Positions 18,410-25,273 of a stretch of 64,000 bases of DNA are shown one piece after another. Each line of letters opens with the position of its first letter. The stretch's first letter is position 1. Made by a program: the position numbers and the translations under genes. This DNA is from Patescibacteria group bacterium (GTDB taxonomy: Bacteria; Patescibacteriota; Patescibacteriia; JAHIZJ01), in the NCBI GenBank assembly GCA_041661625.1, contig JBAZUB010000001.1, positions 633,187 through 697,186 on the forward strand, read 5' to 3'. The notes below the pieces were generated by a model. That model saw only the letters and a program-made list of their open reading frames with translations, had not been told where the DNA came from and made no database searches.

Positions 18410-18493
18410 AGATTTATGTCATGTTTAATTACTGAATCGGATTTACATTTTAACACATATCAGCACCGGCTGAAAGTTAGCTGATAAATATAA

Positions 18494-18526
18494 AAGGGCC
18501 TCTCCCGAAGGAAAGGCCTTATTGAG
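18494..18526 (-). terminator. terminator of the aminotransferase gene
   Basis: An AAGG...CCTT hairpin with a CGAA tetraloop is followed on the minus strand by CTTTTAT. It lies 57 bp past the aminotransferase stop codon. Confidence 0.8.
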
Positions 18527-18582
18527 TCAGCTGATCAGCACCGGATCACTCTGGGTCAGGTCGAAGTCGGAATTACCCCATT

Positions 18583-19776
18583 CTAGTTGAGAAGCGCCTT
18601 GATCCTCCCAGCCATCACACGGATCTGGGTGATCGGAAGACCGAGTGAGAACCGCAGGTACGGCCGCGGATCGTCGAAGTCCTTCCCCGACAAGACCGAC
18701 ACCCCGATCTCCTCGAGCATGCGATCCTTCAGGGCATCGGCATCGTCGGTGAGATCGCCGACATACGCGTAGACGTAGATAGCGGCCTGTGGACTGCAGC
18801 ACCGGAAATCGCGGATGCCATTCAGGAGCCGGACCATTTCATCGCGGCGGCGCTGTAGCTTTGCCACCATGAGTTCCACGTCCTTCCGAGGAAGATCGAG
18901 CGCCTCCAGACCACCTGCCTGCACGAACGGAGCGGTGCATGAGTGCCCCACGTTCAGGGCGCGAGCGGCGTAGACCGCCAGCTCCTTCGGCATCCACGCC
19001 CATCCCAGACGGCTGCCCGTCATCAGGAACGGCTTGGACGGTCCATCCACCACGATGATACGGCTCCACAGCTGGGAATACATGGAAAGGGAGTGAAAGA
19101 CCTCCCCGTCGAAGAGGATCTTCGAGTAGACCTCGTCGAGCAGGATGATGACGTGCGGGTACTTCAGCAGAAGGTCCAGCAGTCGCCTCGTCTCCCCCTC
19201 CGACAGCACCGTTCCCGTGGGATTGTGCGGTAGATTGAGGATGAGCATTCGGGCAGTGGGAAGATGTGACTCGAGTTCGTCGAAGTCGATCGAGAAACCT
19301 GTGCCCGTGTCCACCATGTCCAGTGCGACAGGGACACCGCCGGCCATCAGCACGGCATCGCGGTACTGCGGGTAGCAGGGCCGGAACATGGCCGCCCTGT
19401 CGCCCTCATCGAGAACCGTCACGATAGCCTGAAAATTGGTGTCCTTGGCTCCAGCGCCGATGAGGATATGCTCTGGATCGTTCGGCAGGCCGCGCGTCTC
19501 ATGAAACTCACGGGCGACCCGCGTACGCAGTTCAGACAGACCCGCGCTGGAGCAATACCGTTGATACCTTCGCTGGCGAACAGAAGTCGCGATCCTGCCC
19601 GATACCCGCCGGCTCATGGGAAAATCGAGCTGGCCGATATGATCTCGGACAACGATGATGTCGCCGCGCGCCGCGCGCCTATCGGCCGCATCGCCCGCAA
19701 CGAACGCACCTTCCTCCTTGAGCTGTTTGGCCCGGTGCGAAACCAAACCCCTGGTCTGCAAATCAGCGTTCGGCAT
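18583..19776 (-). CDS. PLP-dependent class I/II aminotransferase
   Basis: This is a fold-type I aminotransferase of 397 residues. 'NLPHNPTGT' near 165, 'LLDEVYSKILFDG' near 195 and the PLP-lysine region 'DGPSKPFLMTGSRLGWAW' near 230 are present, with 'RFSLG' near the C-terminus for the carboxylate-binding Arg. The substrate could be aspartate, alanine or a related amino acid. I set the start at 19776 because GAGGAGG lies 5 nt upstream; the longer frame to 19986 runs through the promoter. It has its own promoter, leader hairpin, strong SD and terminator, and its codon use is GC-rich, all like the orphan accessory genes. Confidence 0.88.
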   Translation of the reverse strand: MPNADLQTRGLVSHRAKQLKEEGAFVAGDAADRRAARGDIIVVRDHIGQLDFPMSRRVSGRIATSVRQRRYQRYCSSAGLSELRTRVAREFHETRGLPNDPEHILIGAGAKDTNFQAIVTVLDEGDRAAMFRPCYPQYRDAVLMAGGVPVALDMVDTGTGFSIDFDELESHLPTARMLILNLPHNPTGTVLSEGETRRLLDLLLKYPHVIILLDEVYSKILFDGEVFHSLSMYSQLWSRIIVVDGPSKPFLMTGSRLGWAWMPKELAVYAARALNVGHSCTAPFVQAGGLEALDLPRKDVELMVAKLQRRRDEMVRLLNGIRDFRCCSPQAAIYVYAYVGDLTDDADALKDRMLEEIGVSVLSGKDFDDPRPYLRFSLGLPITQIRVMAGRIKALLN

Positions 19777-19865
19777 CGATCCTCCTCTGTTCCCCCTAGG
19801 AACTTCTCGAACATGTGAAAACAGCGACCATTGCAACAGTGTATATTCGGTAACCCTGTGCCGGC

Positions 19866-19895
19866 ATCTTACTCTAACGATTACGCTAAAGTCAA
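19866..19895 (-). promoter_or_regulatory. promoter of the aminotransferase gene
   Basis: TTGACT, 18 bp, TAAGAT on the minus strand, followed by a roughly 85-nt leader with a GTTCC/GGGAAC hairpin just before the SD. Confidence 0.65.
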
Positions 19896-20030
19896 GACCC
19901 CTTGGCCACCCATTGAAACATTTACGATTATCCTCTATAATCCGAAATGCATTTAATACTTGGGCCCGCAACCAAGAAGCAGCCAATGGTCAACGCATAA
20001 CTTATTTCATAAAGCGCTTCCATGGGTCGA

Positions 20031-20108
20031 GGTGGCCGCAGAGCGACTGAACTGCTTCAGTCGCGTGCCACCGAGACGGGCGGGGCGATGTCTCTGACCG
20101 ACCCGCCC
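20031..20108. other. strongly structured intergenic segment A
   Basis: GGTGGC (20031) pairs with GCCACC, enclosing GCGACTGAA / TTCAGTCGC around a CTGC loop. It is followed at once by a second hairpin with GGGCGGG against CCGCCC. The segment could be a small RNA or tRNA-locus leader; I see no ORF with a start signal. Confidence 0.45.
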
Positions 20109-20163
20109 AGGTTCAGCTGGTTATACCAACAATGTATTTCAGTAAGATTCAGTAGCAACACTC

Positions 20164-20220
20164 ATGGGCCCTTAGCCCCGAAGTCCCGCATGGCGGGATT
20201 CGGGATCCCGATTGGCCCAT
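20164..20220. other. 57-nt extended hairpin upstream of the tRNA-Ala locus
   Basis: ATGGGCC at 20164 pairs with GGCCCAT at 20214-20220. Inside it, CCCGAA and TCCCGC pair with GCGGGA and TTCGGG around an AT loop. Its role is unknown. Confidence 0.45.
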
Positions 20221-20279
20221 GGCCACATCGGGACTCATCTGCGAGATATTAATCAGTTCGTGGTCAATCAATTCATCGT

Positions 20280-20305
20280 GGGCACTTAGTTCATCTGGTA
20301 GAGCA
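20280..20305 (+). pseudogene. 5' tRNA fragment (acceptor and D-arm)
   Basis: GGGCACT plus a normal D-arm (GTTC...GAGC) begin like a tRNA, but the sequence then turns into one arm of a 15-bp inverted repeat. Its acceptor strand does not pair with the 3' fragment at 20413-20474. Confidence 0.5.
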
Positions 20306-20323
20306 GTCAATCTGCGTCTGTGC

Positions 20324-20399
20324 GGGGACGTGGCGCAATTGGTAGCGCGCCTCCATGGCATGGAGGAGGTTGTGGGTTCGATTCCCATCGTCTCCACCA
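20324..20399 (+). tRNA. tRNA-Ala(GGC)
   Basis: A complete cloverleaf with acceptor GGGGACG/CGTCTCC, anticodon stem CCTCC/GGAGG with loop ATGGCAT (anticodon GGC), T-arm GTGGG TTCGATT CCCAT (last pair G-T), and encoded CCA. It is bracketed by a 15-bp perfect inverted repeat (GTCAATCTGCGTCTG at 20306-20320 and its complement at 20398-20412) that includes the CA of CCA. Confidence 0.95.
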
Positions 20400-20412
20400 G
20401 ACGCAGATTGAC

Positions 20413-20474
20413 TGACGCCCCGCACCTGAAACGGTGCGGGGAGGTGACCGGTTCGATCCCGGTAGGGTCCACCA
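20413..20474 (+). pseudogene. 3' tRNA fragment with CCA
   Basis: A hairpin with GAAA-type loop (CCCCGCACC/GGTGCGGGG) is followed by a canonical T-arm (ACCGG TTCGATC CCGGT), an acceptor strand AGGGTCC, A73 and CCA. No matching 5' acceptor strand is found upstream, so it is not a functional tRNA by itself. Confidence 0.5.
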
Positions 20475-21434
20475 ATGACCTTTTGGGTAGCGCGTGTTCA
20501 ACAAATTATAAAACGCTCCATGTCGCCAGGTGAACGCCTAAATTACCACTTTGATACCGAGAACAACGGAGAGCTACAGCGCGATCCGGATAAAATTCGT
20601 GCGCTGATTAATAGAGTCAGGGGTACTTTAGTAAGAGGTAGCGTGTTGATGTTTGACGCCGCATATCCTTCACCGGAAAATAAAGAAATCATTGACCGCA
20701 TAATCACCGACCTTTATAAAAGATATCGGGGGTTAATTGTGATTGAGGGCGCAAAAACGCCCGAAAGCGTCGAGGTGGAAGAATGGATGGAGTGGCAATA
20801 TGTTATTGCCCCCAAATTTAATTCCTACTTCGATATCTTGCTGAAAAAATATGGCGACTTGGGCAATCTACGAGGTAAACGCATTCTCGATGTAGGCTGC
20901 GGTAATCTTGCGACTGACGATGAGCTAGCAATAATCCGTCGAGGCGTCCATGCGTTAAAAGAAGGCCGGGATCCACGACGGTGGAGTGGGAGCATCGAAG
21001 AGGAACTCGCGGGAGGATTTTCTCAGCTTCCCGATCATCTCATGTGGATTAATTACGAGTCGGGTACGATCTCACGACGATTTGAGCCGTGGTTTTGCCG
21101 TCTGCTGTTGGAATTGGGTGCTAAACCGGTCGGTATCGATATTGGTAACCTTGAAGGCGAGCAATTCGAACATCATCGTGCTGATCTGGTTAAAGAAAAT
21201 GCGCTGGCGTTTCTGCCAGATCATTCGTTTGATGGGGTATTTTCGGACTATCTTTTCAATTCGCCGATGCTAAGAGAGTCGCACTGGCGCAGAGGTGCCT
21301 CTGATCCATTGCGGAGAGATTGCCACCCGCATATCACTGCGCTTAATAATGTGAAGCGTGAATTACCTAGACTCCTGAAGGAGGACGGAATAATCATTAA
21401 GTTTGACGAAACAGCTGATAATGCTGGTTTCTAA
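20475..21434 (+). CDS. class I SAM-dependent methyltransferase-like protein
   Basis: The SAM-binding motif 'KRILDVGCGNLATDDELA' lies near residue 138, and a second Rossmann-type strand 'AKPVGIDIGNLEG' lies near residue 222 after a roughly 60-residue insertion, followed by 'DHSFDGVFSDYLFN'. The substrate is unknown. The frame opens at 20475 just after the CCA of the tRNA fragment; the ATG at 20520 ('MSPGERLNYHF') is an equally good start, and neither has an SD. Confidence 0.75.
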   Translation: MTFWVARVQQIIKRSMSPGERLNYHFDTENNGELQRDPDKIRALINRVRGTLVRGSVLMFDAAYPSPENKEIIDRIITDLYKRYRGLIVIEGAKTPESVEVEEWMEWQYVIAPKFNSYFDILLKKYGDLGNLRGKRILDVGCGNLATDDELAIIRRGVHALKEGRDPRRWSGSIEEELAGGFSQLPDHLMWINYESGTISRRFEPWFCRLLLELGAKPVGIDIGNLEGEQFEHHRADLVKENALAFLPDHSFDGVFSDYLFNSPMLRESHWRRGASDPLRRDCHPHITALNNVKRELPRLLKEDGIIIKFDETADNAGF

Positions 21435-21588
21435 AGCATTTATAGGTGATGTGAATTTTCGGACAACCACAAAGACGCCGGCACCACAAACCCACCACCT
21501 TGCATCCAAATGTGTGTAGCCGTCAGATCGATAAACCGGATCGATGCCAGCGCCACAACAGATGCGTGGCAATAATAACAAGGATTTT

Positions 21589-21936
21589 TTATTTTTGGCC
21601 GCTTCCAATCTTTTTCATCACGTCGCGGTTCAGTGCCTCGCGCCAATTTCCCGTGTAGGTTTTGGTGTTCTTAAGCAGCTCGTCGCAGAACGCCGCCACG
21701 TCTTCCCCGGTTATTTCAAGCGCGTTCTTGCCATCAGCCGATCCGGTTTCAAACAGTCCCAGCAAACCCTCTAGGATAGAGACGGTATCCATGCCCGTGC
21801 CGGCAGGATACTTCCACAGGTACTTTTTTATTTCGCCATAGACGACTTGATAGTCTCTAGGCATGACTTTGGCGCGCGCCTCCATCTCTTTCCATGCCTT
21901 TTTATCCCCGATAATTTTCTTTAGAAAGTTACCCAT
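21589..21936 (-). CDS. DUF1048 family protein, partner of PadR regulator
   Basis: This 115-residue helical protein matches the DUF1048 pattern ('DYQVVYGEIKKYLWKY', 'EITGEDVAAFCDELLKN'). Members are typically encoded right beside PadR-type regulators; their function is not established. AAGGAAGGA precedes the ATG, and the gene overlaps the PadR gene by 8 bp. Confidence 0.85.
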   Translation of the reverse strand: MGNFLKKIIGDKKAWKEMEARAKVMPRDYQVVYGEIKKYLWKYPAGTGMDTVSILEGLLGLFETGSADGKNALEITGEDVAAFCDELLKNTKTYTGNWREALNRDVMKKIGSGQK

Positions 21937-22258
21937 TTGATTCCTTCCTTAAGTCATTAATTTTTGAAGACACATGATCCCATTTGGCCCAGAACGTAGC
22001 GAGTTCCTTGCGCCCGGCGCCGTTGAGCGTGTAGAATTTTCGCGGCGGGCCAATGATGGAAGGCTTTTTCTCGATGTTGACGAGATTATATTTTTCGATG
22101 CGCAATAGAATAGCGTAGACCGTACCCTCAACGACATCCGTGAAACCGAGCCGGCGCAGTGACGAAGCGATTTCATAACCATAGGTTTTACCGCGACTGA
22201 TGATCTCGAGGACGCAGCCCTCGAGCACACCTTTTAGCATTTCGGTGAGGTTTTCCAA
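21929..22258 (-). CDS. PadR-family transcriptional regulator
   Basis: A 109-residue winged-helix repressor with 'MLKGVLEGCVLEIISRGKTY' at the N-terminus, 'GTVYAILLRIEKYNLV' as recognition helix and wing, and 'FYTLNGAGRKELATF' in the C-terminal helix. I chose the TTG at 22258 because AAAGGAA precedes it by 8 nt and family members begin a few residues before this methionine. PadR proteins often respond to small hydrophobic ligands or cell-envelope stress. Confidence 0.88.
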   Translation of the reverse strand: MENLTEMLKGVLEGCVLEIISRGKTYGYEIASSLRRLGFTDVVEGTVYAILLRIEKYNLVNIEKKPSIIGPPRKFYTLNGAGRKELATFWAKWDHVSSKINDLRKESNG

Positions 22259-22407
22259 GATATTGTTCCTTTCTATATTGTTATATGGTATGTAGTTATA
22301 CACACTACTACTATATAGTATCAAATAGTAGTAAGCTGGTCAATACGATTATTATTCCTTTTTATCCGCTGCAATTTTGGAAATACTTGTAAATAATCAA
22401 TATTTCA

Positions 22408-22436
22408 TTGACATCCCCATTCGTAACGTATAATAT
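22408..22436 (+). promoter_or_regulatory. promoter before the TerC-like pseudogene
   Basis: TTGACA with TATAAT at 15 bp or TAATAT at 17 bp. It is followed by a leader containing a TACCCA/TGGGTA hairpin and the SD AAGGAGG at 22508, which is the layout seen before intact orphan genes. Confidence 0.65.
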
Positions 22437-22493
22437 TCAGCACGGCATCTTTATACAACGAAGGTAATACAACCCGTAGCGTCATTCCTACCC

Positions 22494-22910
22494 AGTAGTC
22501 TTGGGTACAAGGAGGACAGCGCCATGCCGAGGAAAAAGAAAAACAATTGCTACACGGCCACCTGTCCGACATTAGCAAAGTGCTGTATCTCGAAATGATC
22601 GACGCCACTTTTTCAATGGACGGCGTGCTGGGCGCCTTCGCGTTTACCGTGTCGGTGCCATTGATCTTGATCGGTAATGGCCTGGGTGCCTTGGTGGTAC
22701 GGTATCTGACCGTGCGCGGTGTAAAACCGTCAAGAAATTCGCTTACTTAAAAAATGGCGCCATGCATTCGGTTGGTTTGCTGGGCGTCATTATGATATTA
22801 GAAAGTTTTGGCCATCATATTGACTCGTGGATGCCACCGTTGATAACCCTGTTAATTGTCGGCCTTTTCTTTTTCCTGTCGGCGCGCGAACTGAAAGCCA
22901 AGCATGTTAA
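22494..22910 (+). pseudogene. truncated and frameshifted TerC-like/DUF475 membrane protein
   Basis: The translated remains read 'LYLEMIDATFSMDGVLGAFA' then 'GNGLGALVVRYLTVRGVK' in one frame and, after a one-base slip in an A-run near 22730, 'KKFAYLKNGAMHSVGLLGVI' and on to 'FFFLSARELKAKH' in the next. Both halves match the C-terminal part of the DUF475 (TerC-related) integral membrane family; the N-terminal half is absent. The strong SD at 22508 now serves an ATG that opens only a 24-codon out-of-frame peptide. This looks like a gene deleted and fused to an accessory-gene leader. Confidence 0.8.
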
Positions 22911-22975
22911 GTTGCAGTCAAGCATAGTCATACCTGATTTAACTATCCCGACTGCCTCAGCTGGCGGCTTTTTGG

Positions 22976-23005
22976 TTGACTCAAGATCGGAAAGCATTCT
23001 ATACT
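22976..23005 (+). promoter_or_regulatory. promoter of the 299-aa orphan gene
   Basis: TTGACT, 18 bp, TATACT, followed by a leader beginning with an ACGC/GCGT hairpin and ending in GAAGGAGGTG before the ATG at 23085. Confidence 0.7.
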
Positions 23006-23084
23006 CTACGCGACAGCGTGCTTGGCGTAACACCGGAGGGAAGCATAAACCGGCCGTTTCAGTTATCGAGAAGGAGGTGCGGCC

Positions 23085-23984
23085 ATGCCCGAGCCCATTG
23101 TCATGGATCTTTCATCGTTACTACCCTACTTCCGGGGAAGATCGGTTCCGGCCACAGTGGTGGCTGCAGCGTATCAGTTCGTTATCGATCACCCGGACTG
23201 GCATCCACTGGTTCGACAAATCATGGCCGGTGAGGCCGTGCTCAACTCGGATTTGCTAGCACCGCTCCTCGAACAACTGGGACTGGATGAGATCGAAGGG
23301 CTGGCGCAGATTCTTCGGCTGGTTCAAGGATTCAGTGCGGTGGAAGTTATCACCGAACCGCCAGTACGAAAGGTTCGCAGGTCAGCCAGGGAGCATACGG
23401 ACACCGGCTCTCCAGCAGACTCGAAACCTGATCGTGGACCACACCGGCCTTACCAACCGAGTCGGAATCTGTCAGCCAAGGTCGACGCCATCTGCCAGGC
23501 TAATCACCGCGGCCAAGAGACACCCAAGCAGACCATGTATCGCATGCTGCAAGATCATCCCGGTATCTTGGCCTTCAATGAAGCCGCCAAGTCTTCACTG
23601 ACCAAGGCCAACCTGAAGCCACTATCGGCCTCGGAATTTGGCCAGGTCAAACGCCAGTACGGGCAGAAACCGGCTGGCACTGCCAAGCCTCCGGCATCAG
23701 GCTCGCTCAACTGGAAAGAGAAGCTGCCCATTATCGCCGAAGCCTACGGACAGGAAGACAATCTGAAGAGGTGGGTCGGTGAACTCCTCGTTGAAAGTGC
23801 TGGCAACATGAGCTCCTTCCGGGAGGATATGCAGGAGCGGGCACGTTTTGTGAACCTGGAACTGAGCGCCGATGAAGTGGAGGCCATCGCAGCAGATTGC
23901 CGGCGTCGTAATAGCGGCGCGGCGGAAAGGCACGCCGAACGTCAGACCAGGCCATCCTCCGAACCGGTCGGTATCAGAACCTAG
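23085..23984 (+). CDS. hypothetical protein, 299 aa
   Basis: I do not recognise this GC-rich orphan protein. It appears to have an N-terminal helical domain (about 1-95), a basic Pro/Ser-rich linker (about 96-130), a second helical part 'KVDAICQANHRGQETPKQTM' and a C-terminal helical domain (about 205-270) ending in an Arg-rich tail. The SD GAAGGAGGTG is excellent. It carries its own promoter and terminator, consistent with an autonomous accessory gene. Confidence 0.7.
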   Translation: MPEPIVMDLSSLLPYFRGRSVPATVVAAAYQFVIDHPDWHPLVRQIMAGEAVLNSDLLAPLLEQLGLDEIEGLAQILRLVQGFSAVEVITEPPVRKVRRSAREHTDTGSPADSKPDRGPHRPYQPSRNLSAKVDAICQANHRGQETPKQTMYRMLQDHPGILAFNEAAKSSLTKANLKPLSASEFGQVKRQYGQKPAGTAKPPASGSLNWKEKLPIIAEAYGQEDNLKRWVGELLVESAGNMSSFREDMQERARFVNLELSADEVEAIAADCRRRNSGAAERHAERQTRPSSEPVGIRT

Positions 23985-23989
23985 CACAT

Positions 23990-24013
23990 CCAGTCATCCA
24001 TGACTGGATTTTC
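23990..24013 (+). terminator. terminator of the 299-aa orphan gene
   Basis: CCAGTCA and TGACTGG pair around TCCA and are followed by ATTTTCT. Confidence 0.8.
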
Positions 24014-24029
24014 TATATAAATAGGCTAC

Positions 24030-24058
24030 TTGACACAGTATATCATCTAGTATATACT
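24030..24058 (+). promoter_or_regulatory. promoter of the TrpR-like repressor gene
   Basis: TTGACA, 17 bp, TATACT. The -10 box lies inside the operator palindrome, and the predicted start is about 10 nt before the ATG, so the message is almost leaderless. Confidence 0.8.
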
Positions 24059-24077
24059 TTAGTTAACTAAAGTATAT
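24052..24077. promoter_or_regulatory. 26-bp perfect palindrome, probable autoregulatory operator
   Basis: The half-site ATATACTTTAGTT is followed by its exact complement, covering the -10 box, transcription start and start codon. The centre TAGTTAACTA is identical to the centre of the E. coli trp operator (established knowledge), and the downstream gene encodes a TrpR-superfamily protein. Confidence 0.75.
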
Positions 24078-24390
24078 GGATAAACGCTTACGCAAAACAA
24101 TCTGGAATGCGCCCGCTAACCAAGCCCTGATACTGGCGATTTCTAAACTTAAAAACAAACGTGAAATTCAAAATTACCTACGCGACCTGTTAACCGAGTC
24201 CGAAATCAAAGAATTTAGCGCTCGCTGGCAAGCCGCCCGAATGCTCGATCGAAACGTTCCGTATACCAAGATAGTTAAAGATACCGGTTTAAGTTCTACC
24301 ACCGTCGCGCGAGTACAACGCTGGCTACAGCACGGTACCAATGGATATCGCTTGATGATCGACCGTCTCAACCGAAAGAAACTATTATGA
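24076..24390 (+). CDS. TrpR/YerC-YecD family transcriptional regulator
   Basis: A 104-residue all-helical repressor. 'LLTESEIKEFSARWQAARML' followed by 'YTKIVKDTGLSSTTVARVQRWL' matches the YerC/YecD branch of the TrpR superfamily, with the helix-turn-helix at about residues 58-85. The operator palindrome overlapping its own start codon predicts autorepression. Its TGA overlaps the ATG of a 24-codon leader-like ORF (ATGA). Ligand unknown; tryptophan binding is not assumed. Confidence 0.87.
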   Translation: MDKRLRKTIWNAPANQALILAISKLKNKREIQNYLRDLLTESEIKEFSARWQAARMLDRNVPYTKIVKDTGLSSTTVARVQRWLQHGTNGYRLMIDRLNRKKLL

Positions 24391-24461
24391 TTTCAAACAT
24401 TGTTTGTCTGCTCAACCATCACCACAATCACCTCTTATGGAAAGGGTCTGGTTGTGGTTAA
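24387..24461 (+). CDS. 24-residue leader-like peptide with His cluster
   Basis: ATGA overlap with the repressor stop codon gives a short frame MISNIVCLLNHHHNHLLWKG plus four residues. Four His codons and one Trp sit in the middle. The RNA over these codons can form competing hairpins with the terminator at 24490-24519, as in amino-acid attenuators. It could equally be a chance frame in the 3' UTR. Confidence 0.45.
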   Translation: MISNIVCLLNHHHNHLLWKGSGCG

Positions 24462-24489
24462 ATAGCTCGTCAGCAAACTAACCAACGTC

Positions 24490-24519
24490 GATCCCTTTCC
24501 AGAAGGGATTTTCTTTTTG
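24490..24519 (+). terminator. terminator with a possible antiterminator partner
   Basis: ATCCCTT and AAGGGAT form the stem, followed by TTTCTTTTT. An upstream segment TGGAAAGGG at 24438-24446 is an exact complement of CCCTTTCCA at 24492-24500 and would destroy the terminator if paired. Confidence 0.75.
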
Positions 24520-24555
24520 GAAGGGTGATTCACATTTTATCAACGGAGGTGGCCA

Positions 24556-24714
24556 GTGTTTTCATTTGTGTGTCATTTCGCATTTTGGTTGCGTAAAGCT
24601 CTTTTCAATCGTAAGTCTCAGGTTCACCCTCCAGCCGGTCAAAGCGCTAACAAGTCTCCCGACACTACCGAACCAGATAGTGAAGGTAGTTGGTACTACT
24701 GTAATCCTAGTTAG
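24556..24714 (+). CDS. small hypothetical protein, 52 aa
   Basis: A GTG start with ACGGAGGTGG 5 nt upstream opens a 52-residue frame: a hydrophobic/basic N-terminus (MFSFVCHFAFWLRKALF) and a polar tail ending 'GSWYYCNPS'. It is followed by a GGTTGT/ACAACC terminator at 24733. It lies after the putative attenuator of the TrpR-like operon. I do not recognise the family. Confidence 0.55.
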   Translation: MFSFVCHFAFWLRKALFNRKSQVHPPAGQSANKSPDTTEPDSEGSWYYCNPS

Positions 24715-24732
24715 CCGTACCATGCATCCTTG

Positions 24733-24756
24733 GGTTGTCATTTGACACAACCTTTT
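24733..24756 (+). terminator. terminator of the 52-aa gene
   Basis: GGTTGT and ACAACC pair across an 8-nt loop and are followed by TTTT. It overlaps the -35 box of the next promoter. Confidence 0.6.
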
Positions 24757-24770
24757 AGTTGAATTATTAT
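24742..24770 (+). promoter_or_regulatory. promoter of an unassigned structured transcript
   Basis: TTGACA, 17 bp, TATTAT. Transcription would start near 24777 and run to the terminator at 25036-25065. Confidence 0.65.
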
Positions 24771-24776
24771 GTTTTC

Positions 24777-25065
24777 ACGTTCGTTCGGTTGGGTTATTCG
24801 GTTCTTATCCAGGCGCTTTGGCTTTGATGCGCCAGAAGCAATCGGTTCTTGCAAAAGCACCCGCTCAGCACCGAGACGTTGGTGAGGGTACAAGCGTCGC
24901 TCTGCGGGACTGATCATTTGCCCGTGTTGCATCAAACACGCGACCTCCAAATGATTTGCTCCCGTAGTTCGCCTTGATGCGAATTCCCAAAAAACCAAAA
25001 AGAACCGCAACTCGCGCTACCCGATCGGACTACCCAAGCTCACCCCCGGTGAGCTTTTCTCTTTA
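24777..25065 (+). ncRNA. candidate structured non-coding RNA, about 290 nt
   Basis: The segment lies between a good promoter and a strong terminator (AAGCTCACC/GGTGAGCTT plus T-run at 25036-25065). It contains three further stems: GGCGC/GCGCC near 24820, CCCGC/GCGGG enclosing CACC/GGTG at about 24860-24910, and CATTTG/CAAATG enclosing GTGTT/AACAC at about 24915-24955. No ORF in it has a start signal. I find no RNase P, SRP, tmRNA or 6S signature. It lies directly beside the candidate replication origin. Confidence 0.45.
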
Positions 25066-25069
25066 ATTA

Positions 25070-25260
25070 TTGCCTGTGCATAAACAAATACACACCCCTG
25101 TCGTTGGGTGTGTTTATTTTATACATAAACCTTAATAAACTGTGTATAGCTTTTATATTATCGTGATATTGGCTTAAATTAGTTTAATTTATTTCTTATC
25201 AAATGTGGATAAGAATTTGTTCCACGTGGAACATTATAAGTACTACGTATTACTATATTG
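25070..25260. other. candidate replication origin: AT-rich DNA with DnaA-box-like sites
   Basis: Three same-orientation sites fit or nearly fit the DnaA box (TGTGNATAA when read on this strand): TGTGCATAA at 25075, TGTGTATAG at 25141 and TGTGGATAA at 25204. They are about 65 bp apart, and the DNA between and after them is strongly AT-rich. A parS-like palindrome follows at 25218. Genes to the left are mostly minus-strand and genes to the right plus-strand. The dnaA gene itself is 30 kb away. A hairpin ACACACC/GGTGTGT (25093-25119) lies within it. Confidence 0.5.
25218..25233. promoter_or_regulatory. parS-like site 1
   Basis: TGTTCCACGTGGAACA is a perfect 16-bp palindrome that matches the ParB-binding parS consensus (TGTTYCACGTGRAACA, established knowledge). 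No parA or parB lies in the window. Confidence 0.8.
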
Positions 25261-25273
25261 TGTAGGTTATTAT

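Noticed and set aside
20305..20533. Protein frames across the tRNA-Ala locus
   Set aside because: They read through an intact tRNA gene and tRNA fragments.
24738..25010. Minus-strand 90-residue frame
   Set aside because: It is opposite a promoter-to-terminator unit on the plus strand, has no SD and no family resemblance.
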